A DNA stretch of 64,000 nucleotides, from assembly GCA_039796575.1 (NCBI GenBank), contig JBDKJP010000066.1:36299-100298 (forward strand), read 5' to 3'. This DNA is from UBA668 sp039796575. Lineage in GTDB: Bacteria > Actinomycetota > Acidimicrobiia > Acidimicrobiales > Ilumatobacteraceae. Shown piece after piece: positions 8,642 to 17,338 of the stretch; the first letter of the stretch is position 1; each line of letters starts with the position of its first letter. A program made the translations under genes and the position numbers. Below the pieces are notes generated by a model. The model did no database searches. It was not told the DNA's origin and saw only the letters and a list, made by a program, of their open reading frames with translations.

Positions 8642-9762
8642 AGCAGCACCAGGCTCGCAACGGTGACCGCGCCGACGGCGGCGATGCCGACGGCGATGGT
8701 GGGCAGGTCGGGAGTGGCCATCCGGCGCACCGGGCGCTCGACGCCGAGGTGGAGGGCGGTGGCCGCGGCGAGGGACACGGCCACCATCAGCAGCATCAAC
8801 GGCACGCCGTCGAGCCCGCCGTCGTGGTTGCGCAGCAGGAGAATGACCGGCCAGTGGACGAGGTACAGCGAATAGCTCACGAGGCCGAGCGGGCGCAGCG
8901 GCACCGTCGCGAACGCGGTCCGGGAGCGGTGCCCGCACAACAGCCCGATGATGGTGACGACGGTGGTGGCGGCCACCAGGGCGTAGCCGCCGCGCAGCAG
9001 CCACGGCGGCGTGTAGTCGGCGAACAGGAACAGCCCGAGCAGCACCGCGCTGCCGCCGAACGCCATCGCATCCGCAGCGGCAGTCGACGGCTGCGGTGCC
9101 CGGTCGCTGCGCATCCACACCGCGAGGAGAACCCCGGCGAACAGCTCCGGCATGCGCAGCACGGTGTGGAACTCGAGCGTCGGCTGCCAGTCGGTGAGGG
9201 TGTTCGAGAGCACGAGCGGCACGACGATGCCGGCGGCGGCAACGGGCACGAGTGCCCGTCGGAACAGCACGAGGAGCAACGCGAGCACCATGTAGAACTG
9301 CTCTTCCACGGCGAGCGACCAGGTGGGGCCGAGCGGGCCGACGATGGTCTGCAGCAGCTTCTCGTCGCCGCCGGCGATGACGTGCCAGTTGGTGACGTTC
9401 CAGGCCGCGGCGATGGCGTCGCCGGCGCGGGCGGACAGCGTGTCGACCGCGCTGAGCACGACCACGACGGCCACGACAAGCAGCGAGGCGGGCCACAGGC
9501 GGCGGATGCGGCGCGCCCAGAACGTGCGCAACCGGATGGACCCGGTGTCGTGGTGCTCGCGGAGGAGCAGCGACGTGATGAGGAATCCGCTGAGCGTGAA
9601 GAACACCGACACGCCGATGAAGCCGCCGCGGAACCAGCCGTCGAGGCCCGCCATCGCGCACGCGTGGAACGCGACGACGGCGGCGATGCAGAGGCCGCGC
9701 ATCCCGTCGAGCGACGGCTCGTACCGGTCGAGCGCGCTGGTGGCCGCCGGGCCGGTGATCAT
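8638..9762 (-). CDS. Acyltransferase family 3 membrane protein (OafA-like)
   Basis: 374 residues, about ten membrane helices. The N-terminus has the family signature: PSLDGMRGLCIAAVVAFHA with the catalytic-type His, then GVSVFFTLSGFLITSLL and FWARRIRRLWPA; EEQFY occurs mid-protein. These proteins O-acetylate or otherwise acylate cell-surface sugars using acyl-CoA. ATG 9762 overlaps the upstream TGA. It lacks the C-terminal SGNH domain present in the second acyltransferase at 47553. Acyl group and acceptor are unknown. Confidence 0.85.
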   Translation of the reverse strand: MITGPAATSALDRYEPSLDGMRGLCIAAVVAFHACAMAGLDGWFRGGFIGVSVFFTLSGFLITSLLLREHHDTGSIRLRTFWARRIRRLWPASLLVVAVVVVLSAVDTLSARAGDAIAAAWNVTNWHVIAGGDEKLLQTIVGPLGPTWSLAVEEQFYMVLALLLVLFRRALVPVAAAGIVVPLVLSNTLTDWQPTLEFHTVLRMPELFAGVLLAVWMRSDRAPQPSTAAADAMAFGGSAVLLGLFLFADYTPPWLLRGGYALVAATTVVTIIGLLCGHRSRTAFATVPLRPLGLVSYSLYLVHWPVILLLRNHDGGLDGVPLMLLMVAVSLAAATALHLGVERPVRRMATPDLPTIAVGIAAVGAVTVASLVLL

Positions 9763-11204
9763 CGTGCGTCGTTGCGGAGGGCGCCGCCCCGCCACGGGCG
9801 GAACTCGTACACGAACTGGTAGGCGAACATGGTGGGCCACCACTTCACCAGCAGTCGGTCGGCGCGCCCGACGGTGCCCGCGACGAGCGCGTGGTCGCTG
9901 AGACCGAGCGCGTCGAGCGGCAGGCCGGTGTGCCGGAAGGCGACCTGCTCGAGCCCGGCCTCCTCGGCCACCCGGAGGAACCGGCGGCGGGTGAAGAACC
10001 GCAGGTGGGTGGCGTCGAGCACGCCGCGCTGGTCGTAGTCGAACCGGCCGGCGGTGATGCGGACCCGCGGGTACCAGTGGCTGATGTTGGGCACGCTGGC
10101 GATGATGCTGCCATGGGCGTGCACTCGCGACGCCATGTCGCCGAGCAGTTCGGCGGGGTCGGCGAGGTGCTCGATGACGTCGGCGCCGATGACGAGATCG
10201 AAGTCGTCGCCGACCTCGTCAGGGATGCCCTGGGAGAGGTCGGCCTGCACGAATCGGCTCATCCGCTGCCGCACGCCCTCGGCCTCGGCGATGTCGACGC
10301 CCACCACGGTGTGGCCGTCGTCGGTGAGCGCGGCGGCGAGCCAGCCGGGACCACATCCGACGTCGAGGATGCGCAGCGGCGGGCGGCCCTGCACCATCTG
10401 CAGGATGCGGCCGTGCGAGCTGTACGGCGACGGCTTGAACGCGTACGGCTCGCTGACGCGCCCGAGCCGGCCGCTGCCGAAGCCGGAACGGCCGAGGCGG
10501 TAGCGGACCGTGTCGATGACGACGTCCTTCGCGTACTCGAGGCCGTTGACGTGGCAGATCTCGTCGCCGTAGTAGGTGGGGATGGGCACCTCGACGATGT
10601 TCATCTTCGCCGCGGCGAGCTGGAGGATGATCTCGGTGTCGAAGTCGAACCCGTCGGAGTTGCCGACGAACGGCAGTTGCTCGAGCGCGCTGACGCGGTA
10701 CGCCCGGTAGCCGGAGTGCCATTCGCTGAGTTGCAGCCCGGTGAGCGCGTTCTGGGTGGTGCTGAGGATGCGGTTGCCGACGTACTTGTACATCGGCATG
10801 CCGCCCTTCAGGGCCTGGCCGCGGTGCATCATGCGCGACCCGAACACGGCATCGGCGTCGCTCTCGACGATGGGGGCGATGATCTCGCCCATCACCTCGG
10901 GTGCGTACTGGCCGTCGCCGTGGAGCAGCACCACGACGTCCCAGCCGTGGTTGATGGCGTACGTGTAGCCGGCCTTCTGGTTGCCGCCGTAGCCGAGGTT
11001 CTGCGGGTGGCGCACCACGGTGAGGTGGAAGCGCGGGTTGTTGCCGTGGTACTCCTGTGCCACGCCGTGCGTGTCGTCGGTGGAGTGGTCGTCCTGCACG
11101 AGCACCTCGGCCAGCTGCAGCTGGGTGGCGTCGGGGATGCGGTCGAGCACCGCCGCGAGCGTGGACTCGGCGTTGTACGCCACGACGAGCACGCCGACCT
11201 TCAT
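9759..11204 (-). CDS. GT2 glycosyltransferase - SAM methyltransferase fusion
   Basis: 481 residues in two enzymes. Residues about 1-240 are GT-A: VGVLVVAYNAESTL, QDDHSTDDT, NLGYGGNQKAGY, LLHGDGQY, and GSRMM. Residues about 265-480 form a methyltransferase: ILDVGCGPGWLAAAL (motif I), VVGVDIAEAE (acidic loop), and VIGADVIEHLADP. The reading frame is continuous, with no sign of a sequencing frameshift between domains. ATG 11204 overlaps the upstream TGA. Such fusions may pair sugar transfer to a polyprenyl carrier with methylation of the same intermediate; that coupling is my inference. Confidence 0.8.
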   Translation of the reverse strand: MKVGVLVVAYNAESTLAAVLDRIPDATQLQLAEVLVQDDHSTDDTHGVAQEYHGNNPRFHLTVVRHPQNLGYGGNQKAGYTYAINHGWDVVVLLHGDGQYAPEVMGEIIAPIVESDADAVFGSRMMHRGQALKGGMPMYKYVGNRILSTTQNALTGLQLSEWHSGYRAYRVSALEQLPFVGNSDGFDFDTEIILQLAAAKMNIVEVPIPTYYGDEICHVNGLEYAKDVVIDTVRYRLGRSGFGSGRLGRVSEPYAFKPSPYSSHGRILQMVQGRPPLRILDVGCGPGWLAAALTDDGHTVVGVDIAEAEGVRQRMSRFVQADLSQGIPDEVGDDFDLVIGADVIEHLADPAELLGDMASRVHAHGSIIASVPNISHWYPRVRITAGRFDYDQRGVLDATHLRFFTRRRFLRVAEEAGLEQVAFRHTGLPLDALGLSDHALVAGTVGRADRLLVKWWPTMFAYQFVYEFRPWRGGALRNDAR

Positions 11205-11935
11205 CGCGCACCGCCGGTGAGGCTGCGCACACGGACGCCGATGGGGCTGTACCGGGCGATGCACACCACAGCGCGCACGCCGTCGCGCCAGCCGATCTTC
11301 TTGCCCTCCGCGTAGGTGCGGCCGTCGTACGAGATGCCGACCTCGTAGACCCGCACCCGCATGGCCGCCACCTTGGCCGTCACCTCGGGCTCGAACCCGA
11401 AGCGGTCCTCCTCGATGTCGATGGCCTGGATGATCTCGCGACGGAACACCTTGTAACAGGTCTCCATGTCGGTGAGGTTGAGGTCGGTCATCATGTTCGA
11501 CAGCAGGGTGAGCAGCCGGTTGCCGACGGTGTGCCAGAAGTAGAGCACCCGGTGCGGCGCACCGCTCTGGAAGCGCGAGCCGTAGACCACGTCGGCGAGG
11601 CCGCGTTCGAGCGGTTGCAGCAGCAGCCCGTAGTCGTCGGGGGAGTACTCGAGGTCGGCGTCCTGCACCACGGCGTACTCGCCGGTGACGAGGCCGAAGC
11701 CGGTGCGCAGCGCAGCACCCTTGCCCATGTTGCGCGGCTGGAGGTGCACCCGAACGAGCGGATGGTCGAACTGGGCGAGGATGTCGCGGCTCTTGTCGGT
11801 GCTGCCGTCGTCGACGACCACCACCTCGTGCACCCACGGCGACTCGAGCACGCGCCACAGCAGCTCCTCGATGGTGGCTTCCTCGTTGAAGCAGGGGACC
11901 ACCACGGACAGGCAGCGGCGGGCGTGGACGGTCAC
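11201..11935 (-). CDS. GT2 family glycosyltransferase, first gene of the glycan operon
   Basis: 244 residues. SVVVPCFNEEATIEELL, VVDDGSTDKS, PRNMGKGAALRTGF, VVQDADLEYSP (Asp-x-Asp type) and VVYGSRF are textbook GT2 polyprenyl-phosphate glycosyltransferase motifs; the C-terminal FGFEPEVTAKVA and ISYDGRTYAEGKKI are typical of the DPM1/UndP-glucose transferase subgroup. GTG 11935 has no Shine-Dalgarno sequence but has TAGCAT eight bases upstream, so it is probably the leaderless first gene of the operon ending at 3203. Confidence 0.85.
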   Translation of the reverse strand: MTVHARRCLSVVVPCFNEEATIEELLWRVLESPWVHEVVVVDDGSTDKSRDILAQFDHPLVRVHLQPRNMGKGAALRTGFGLVTGEYAVVQDADLEYSPDDYGLLLQPLERGLADVVYGSRFQSGAPHRVLYFWHTVGNRLLTLLSNMMTDLNLTDMETCYKVFRREIIQAIDIEEDRFGFEPEVTAKVAAMRVRVYEVGISYDGRTYAEGKKIGWRDGVRAVVCIARYSPIGVRVRSLTGGAR

Positions 11936-11943
11936 GGGCCGTG

Positions 11944-11949
11944 ATGCTA
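11944..11949 (-). promoter_or_regulatory. Candidate -10 box (TAGCAT) of the seven-gene glycan operon
   Basis: TAGCAT on the minus strand, 8 bases before GTG 11935. The same hexamer and spacing occur before GTG 683. Confidence 0.5.
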
Positions 11950-11963
11950 CCGGAGGTCCGGAG

Positions 11964-11969
11964 TACGGT
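11964..11969 (+). promoter_or_regulatory. Candidate -10 box (TACGGT) upstream of 11980
   Basis: TACGGT lies 10 bases before ATG 11980 and back to back with the leftward TAGCAT box, in a 44-bp divergent gap. Confidence 0.3.
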
Positions 11970-11979
11970 TGCGGCGATC

Positions 11980-13236
11980 ATGAGGGACGAGATCGACGCC
12001 GTCACCGCCCGCCGGGCGCTCTGGGCCGCGGTCGGCGTCGGCGCACTCGTGCGGGTGGTGTACTTCCTGTCGAAGTGGAGCTCGCCGCTGCTGGTGAACG
12101 ACTCGCTGTACTACGCCGGGCAGGCCCACCAGCTGCTGCGCGGCATCTGGTTCCGGGAGGTGTTCTTCCCCGAGCACCCGGGGGCCGAGCACGGTCCGCT
12201 GACGTCGATCCTGATGGCGCCCGTGAGCGTCGGCGACGACTTCTACCGGTGGCAGCGGCTGGTCACGGTCGCGACGGGCATCGCCCTGGTGTGGGTGCTC
12301 GGCCGGTTCGCCACCGAGGTCGCCGGTCGGCGCGTGGGTGTGGTGGCGGCGTGGATCGCTGCGCTGTACCCGAACCTGTGGATGAACGACGGGCTGGTGA
12401 TGTCGGAGAGCGTGAGCATGCTGTGCATCGGCTGCTCGCTGTGGGCGGCATGGCGGCTGGCGCACGCCGACGACGGTCGGGCGGCGTGGCGCGCTGCGGC
12501 CTGGTTGGGCCTCGCGCTCGGGTTGGCGACGCTGGCGCGCAGCGAGTTGGCGCTGTTCGTGCCGCTCGTGGCGATCTGGGTGGCCGTCGCCCGGCGGCGC
12601 ATCACGCTCGACTGGCGGCCGGTGGTGCTGGCCGTGGTGGCGGCCGGTGTGCTGGTGTCGCCGTGGGTGGTGTTCAACCTCGCCCGGTTCGAGCGGCCGG
12701 TGCTGCTCACCACGAACGACGGCACCACCTGGTTGGGTGCCAACTGCGATGCGATGTACCGCGGTGGCGACATCGGCGGTTGGACCATCGAGTGCATCGT
12801 CGCCGATCCCGACTACCGGGCCGACGAGGAGCCGAGCGTGCGATCGGCCCGCCATCGGTCGATGGGCCTGCGCTACGTGGCCGACCATGTCACCGAGGTG
12901 CCCAAGGTGGTGGTCGCGAGGCTGGCCCGCACGCTCGACCTGTACGGCCTGAGCGACCTGGTGCACCAGGACGTGGGGGAGGAGCGCCCGGAGTGGGCGG
13001 CGTGGACGGGCATCGTGATGTTCTGGGTGCTGGCGCTGCTGGCCGTCGTGGGCGTCCGCCGGCTGCCACGCCGTGTGTGGTCGCTGCTGCTCGTGCCGGT
13101 CCTGGTGGTGCTGTGCACGACGGTGCTGTTCTACGGCGGGCACCGCATCCGGTCGACGGCCGAACCGTCGTTGGTGGTGCTCAGTGCGGCGGCGGTGTCG
13201 TGGTGGTGGGCTCGTCGTCCCCATCGCGTGCGCTGA
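11980..13236 (+). CDS. ArnT/PMT-like GT-C membrane glycosyltransferase
   Basis: 418 residues with about nine to ten membrane segments. The first outer loop holds LLVNDSLYYAGQAHQLLRG with the acidic residue expected in GT39/GT83-type enzymes, followed by EHGPLTSILMAP. A second outer loop (about 245-320) has three Cys-containing stretches (GANCDAMYRGG, TIECIVADPDY). I chose ATG 11980; an upstream ATG at 11944 would extend it by 12 residues over the divergent promoter. Its 3' end overlaps the converging AftD-like gene by 56 bases. It probably moves a sugar from a polyprenyl carrier to an unknown acceptor. Confidence 0.65.
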   Translation: MRDEIDAVTARRALWAAVGVGALVRVVYFLSKWSSPLLVNDSLYYAGQAHQLLRGIWFREVFFPEHPGAEHGPLTSILMAPVSVGDDFYRWQRLVTVATGIALVWVLGRFATEVAGRRVGVVAAWIAALYPNLWMNDGLVMSESVSMLCIGCSLWAAWRLAHADDGRAAWRAAAWLGLALGLATLARSELALFVPLVAIWVAVARRRITLDWRPVVLAVVAAGVLVSPWVVFNLARFERPVLLTTNDGTTWLGANCDAMYRGGDIGGWTIECIVADPDYRADEEPSVRSARHRSMGLRYVADHVTEVPKVVVARLARTLDLYGLSDLVHQDVGEERPEWAAWTGIVMFWVLALLAVVGVRRLPRRVWSLLLVPVLVVLCTTVLFYGGHRIRSTAEPSLVVLSAAAVSWWWARRPHRVR

Positions 13237-16200
13237 GCGCGGCACACAGCACGAGCACCACGACGAGCAGCCCTGGCCGGTGCATGCGCTCGAACCAGCC
13301 GGGCCAGCCGGCATTCGCAGGCGGGCGGTACTGCACGACGCGCTGGAGGATGCGTGCGGAGAGCAGCGCCATCAGGCCGACACCGCAGAGCGCGGCGATG
13401 CGCGGTCGACGGAACACCACCACCAGCAGGGCGGGCACGACGGCGTAGACCGCGGTGCGCGGCGAGGCGACGAGCGCGGTGAGCAGCACGACGGCGGCCG
13501 CGGCGAGACCGGCATCGAGCCACGATGCGGGCGCCAGCACGTGGCGGTCGAGGCGCGGCGGTGCGGGCGAGAACGCGATGGCGTCGCGTCGGGCTGGCTT
13601 GCGGCGAAGCGCGAGGTACAGGCAGCCGAGCACGGCGAGCAGCGAGGCGACGAGTGCGGCGGTGACGGGCGTCTGCGCGTCCCATTCGATGTGCACGACG
13701 GTCGGTTCGGTGCTCGGCGGGAGCCACCACCCGTTCATGCCACCCGAGATCTGGGTGGGCGACCCCAGGTCGCCGGCGTCGGTGTGTGCGGACCAGCCGG
13801 TGTTGAACCCTTCGCCCATCACCAACCAGCAGCCGCCGGGGCACGGTGCGACGGAGGCGGTGCGCGTGAGGCGGGTGCGGGTGACGGTGACCTCGGGTGA
13901 TGCGGTGTTGCTGGGGGTGGCGTCGGCGGTGCGCAGCACCACCCGGTCGATGTCGATGCCCGTCTCGAGGCCGGGCTCGGTGGTGAGGCGGTGCGTGCCG
14001 GCCTCGAGCGCGATGTTGGTGGTGCCGCACGTCGGCACGTCGACGGCCTCGCCCGCCATCAACCGGGCGATGAGGCCGTCGCTGATCTCCACCTCGAGCG
14101 GCGCGTCGTCGAGCGTGCCGAGCGCAGTGCAGAACGGGACGTGGTCGGCGACGCGGAACTCGGTGTGGCCGAGCCCGGGCGCCGTGACCTCGCGCAGTGC
14201 GACCGGCAGGGTGACGGGCTCGGCGAACCGGCGGTCGGTGGTGCTGCGGGCGTCGACGGCGGTGACCGTCAGTTGCAGCGGGCCTTCGGGCAGGGGCTCG
14301 GTGAGCGCCACGGTGCTGATGCCGTCCGCATCGGGTGCGGGCACCGCGAGGTCCATCGTGACGTTGTCGTTCGCGACGTTGATGCCGGTGATGGTGGAGT
14401 GCAGTTCGTCGACCGGCTGCTGCAGGGTCAGCGTGTCGACGCCGAGCGGGCCGATCCGGAATCGGATCGAACTGCCGACCGCGTCGTCGAACGGTGACGT
14501 CCACGCGGTGGCGGGGTCGCCATCGGTGGCGTACACGGCACGTGAGCCGAGGTCGCCGGTGAGACGGCGGTTGGCCACGGGACCGTCGGTGCCCTCCCAC
14601 TGGTTGAGCACCTGTTCGTCGGCCCGGGCGTTCATCCGCAGCGTGACGGTGGCCTGCACGTCGTGCGCGTTCGCGGTGGTGAACTCGCGGACGAGCGAGC
14701 GTTCGGGGTCGCTGCGCCACCCGTTCAGCGGGTCGGTGCGTTCACGGGTGAGCACGACGGCGAACGGGGTGTCGGCCGGCTCCTCGTACGACGGCAGCCG
14801 CACCACTTCGGTGTGCTCGCCGATGCCGAGCTCGGCGAACCCGACCGCGTCGCGGCCGGACGTGACACCGGTGATGGTGATGCGCAGCGCGGCACCCGGG
14901 GTGACGTCGACGTGCTGGCCCGGTCGTGTGAGCGATCGTTCGTCGAGCGCCACGTCGATCGGTCCGGCGCTGCCGGCGATGTCGGTGATGCGGACCGACG
15001 TGATCCGTCGGTCGGTGCCGGCGGGCTGGAGGAGGGTGAGCCGCCCGTCGTTGTCGGAGATCTCGATGAAGTGGCCCACCGGGTCGGCGCGATCGGCCAC
15101 CACCCAGGCGGTGTCGGCATCGCCGTCGACGGCCATCGCGGGCCGCTGCTCGGGGCGATACGCGAACGGTTCGCCGTAGCCGCTGGCGCGCACCACGAGC
15201 CCGCTGTCGAGCGACGCCGTGGTCTGCTGCGCGGCATCGTCGACGAGACCGAACACGGGCAGACGCTGGTCGCCCTCGTCGAACCGGAGCTGGTCGCTGC
15301 CGGGACCGCCCGACTCGGTGAAGCCGGTGACGTCCTGCGAGCTCCGCCAGTGGTGTGCGCGGTCGCGGTTGGTGTCGGTGAGGACGACCATGGCCGCGTC
15401 ACCGGTCGGCCCATCGGCGGCGTAGAGCAGCGCTTCGTCGCCGTGCAGCAGTCCGGCTGCGGCGGCGTCGAGCACACCGTCGCCGCTGCCGACGAGCACG
15501 ACCACGTGGTCGCCGGCGCGGACGATCGACACCGGGTCGGCCACGGGTGCGAGTTGCACGACGGGACGGGCAGCGTCGCTGCTGCGGGCCTCGACCAGTG
15601 CGTGCTCGTCGACCATCGGGATGTCGGGGATGTTGACCACCGGGTCGCCGTACGAGACCGGGTCACCGATGTCGTCGGCCGCCAGGAGCTCGTCGGCGGC
15701 CTGGGCGGGTCGCGGTGTGCGGAACCGGTCGAACGCGAGGTCGTTGGCGAGCCACACCGTGTCGACGCCGAGGAACCTCGCCACCGGTGCCAGCGCCGCG
15801 GCGTCGAGCGTGCCGGTCTGCACACGGTCGTCGAGCGCGTAGAGCAGGTCCATCAGGCCGGCCGAGCCGAGGGGGAGCAGGTCGCGGGTGACGAGCGGCT
15901 TGGTGGTCATGCCCGGCAGCGGCGGATCGACGGTGTAGCCCCAGCGGAACGCCCCGAACTCCGAGCCGGGCAACTGCAGCACCCGGTACTCCGACGACGT
16001 GGCGGACAGGTCGTCGGCCGCCTGCTGCCATGCGGCGGGTGGGTCCTGGTCGCGTTCGAGGGCGGGGTCGACGAGGCCGCCGTTCCACAGCACCGGGAAG
16101 TTGAGGATGGCGACGGCCACCACCACGACGGGCGCCAGCATGCGGGCTCGCCACCGGGTGGCGCCCAGCGCGGCCACCAGCGCGCCGACGCCCAGTGCGA

Positions 16201-17338
16201 GGCCGAGGTTCGACATCGGGAGCGCGCGGGTGGAGCTGCGGATGGCCAGCGCCATCGCACTGCGCGAGTTCTCGGCGAGCGGCGACATGAGCGGCGACGC
16301 GTCGTCGATGGGGTGCACGCCCACCGCGAGCACGATGCCCACGAACACCAGCGCCGCAGCGAAGCGCCGTTGCGACCAGCGGGTGACGGCGAGGCCGAGC
16401 AGGCACAGCACCACGATGCCGAAGCTGAGCACGACCGCCCGTCCGCTCTCCATGTACGGCTGCGCAGCGGTGGTGGTGAAGGCGTACGGGTCGCGGATGT
16501 AGAACAGCCAGTACCCGGCGCCGCGCAGCGTCTCGGTGGAGGTGGACGTGAGCGACGTGGCCTGGAGGCTCTCGCTGTACGACAACACGTCCGCTCCCCA
16601 GGTGCCCTGCGCGCGGAGCATCGCGATCCACCACAGCGACACGCCGGCGGCGAGCACGCCGATGCGCGCGGCGGCGGCGACGGCGCGCTGCCAGGGGACG
16701 GTGCGCTGCAACACCGCGTGCGCGAGCCACAGGATGGGTGCCGGCGCGATCATCATCACCGCGGTGGCGTTGACCGCGCTGCACGACAGCAGCACGAGCG
16801 CGAGCAACGCAGGGTGTCGCCAGCGGTGGCCGCTCGTGGCGGCACGGATGGTGAGCCCGACGATCCAGCCGAGCGCGGCCCAGGGGAGCAGCATGGCCGA
16901 CGTGCGCGAGAGGTACGGCAGCACGTAGGGCGACAGCATGTAGACGAACGACGCGGCGAGCGCGCCGCCACGGGTGAGGCCGAGCAGACGCGCCGTCCAC
17001 AGCACACCCCATGCACCGAGGAACAGCAGCGTGCCGATCCACAGCCGGTGCGCCACCCAGTCGGGCACACCGAACTGCTCGAACACCCAGTACCACGGGC
17101 CCTGCGGCCACAGGTAGGCGATGGTCTGGTGCGGCACCCAGCCGCCGAACTGCCTTGCGTCCCACGTGAACGGGGCGTCGGTGACGAGGCGGCCCGGGTC
17201 GAGGTACAGGAACAGCTTGGTGTCGGTCGGCATCCGCCCCGGCTTGGTGAGCAGTGCCGGGACGTACGCGACGAAGGCCAGGAGGGCGAGGTTCGCCCGG
17301 GTGACGCCGGCGGTGAGCCGCGAGCGTCGTTCGGTCAC
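13181..17338 (-). CDS. AftD-like alpha-(1->3)-arabinofuranosyltransferase (DUF3367 family)
   Basis: 1385 residues, close to the roughly 1400 residues of mycobacterial AftD. The N-terminal 430 residues carry about eleven membrane helices with GT-C features (TKPGRMPTDTKLFLYLDPGR in the first outer loop). The long extracytoplasmic part (about 440-1290) is beta-rich and looks like a string of carbohydrate-binding modules. One or two further helices lie near 1310-1370, and the tail is Thr/Pro-rich (TTTTPPPH). AftD extends arabinan in arabinogalactan and lipoarabinomannan from decaprenyl-phosphoarabinose. Whether this host makes arabinan is not shown. GTG 17338 overlaps the upstream TGA. Confidence 0.75.
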   Translation of the reverse strand: MTERRSRLTAGVTRANLALLAFVAYVPALLTKPGRMPTDTKLFLYLDPGRLVTDAPFTWDARQFGGWVPHQTIAYLWPQGPWYWVFEQFGVPDWVAHRLWIGTLLFLGAWGVLWTARLLGLTRGGALAASFVYMLSPYVLPYLSRTSAMLLPWAALGWIVGLTIRAATSGHRWRHPALLALVLLSCSAVNATAVMMIAPAPILWLAHAVLQRTVPWQRAVAAAARIGVLAAGVSLWWIAMLRAQGTWGADVLSYSESLQATSLTSTSTETLRGAGYWLFYIRDPYAFTTTAAQPYMESGRAVVLSFGIVVLCLLGLAVTRWSQRRFAAALVFVGIVLAVGVHPIDDASPLMSPLAENSRSAMALAIRSSTRALPMSNLGLALGVGALVAALGATRWRARMLAPVVVVAVAILNFPVLWNGGLVDPALERDQDPPAAWQQAADDLSATSSEYRVLQLPGSEFGAFRWGYTVDPPLPGMTTKPLVTRDLLPLGSAGLMDLLYALDDRVQTGTLDAAALAPVARFLGVDTVWLANDLAFDRFRTPRPAQAADELLAADDIGDPVSYGDPVVNIPDIPMVDEHALVEARSSDAARPVVQLAPVADPVSIVRAGDHVVVLVGSGDGVLDAAAAGLLHGDEALLYAADGPTGDAAMVVLTDTNRDRAHHWRSSQDVTGFTESGGPGSDQLRFDEGDQRLPVFGLVDDAAQQTTASLDSGLVVRASGYGEPFAYRPEQRPAMAVDGDADTAWVVADRADPVGHFIEISDNDGRLTLLQPAGTDRRITSVRITDIAGSAGPIDVALDERSLTRPGQHVDVTPGAALRITITGVTSGRDAVGFAELGIGEHTEVVRLPSYEEPADTPFAVVLTRERTDPLNGWRSDPERSLVREFTTANAHDVQATVTLRMNARADEQVLNQWEGTDGPVANRRLTGDLGSRAVYATDGDPATAWTSPFDDAVGSSIRFRIGPLGVDTLTLQQPVDELHSTITGINVANDNVTMDLAVPAPDADGISTVALTEPLPEGPLQLTVTAVDARSTTDRRFAEPVTLPVALREVTAPGLGHTEFRVADHVPFCTALGTLDDAPLEVEISDGLIARLMAGEAVDVPTCGTTNIALEAGTHRLTTEPGLETGIDIDRVVLRTADATPSNTASPEVTVTRTRLTRTASVAPCPGGCWLVMGEGFNTGWSAHTDAGDLGSPTQISGGMNGWWLPPSTEPTVVHIEWDAQTPVTAALVASLLAVLGCLYLALRRKPARRDAIAFSPAPPRLDRHVLAPASWLDAGLAAAAVVLLTALVASPRTAVYAVVPALLVVVFRRPRIAALCGVGLMALLSARILQRVVQYRPPANAGWPGWFERMHRPGLLVVVLVLCAALSARDGDDEPTTTTPPPH

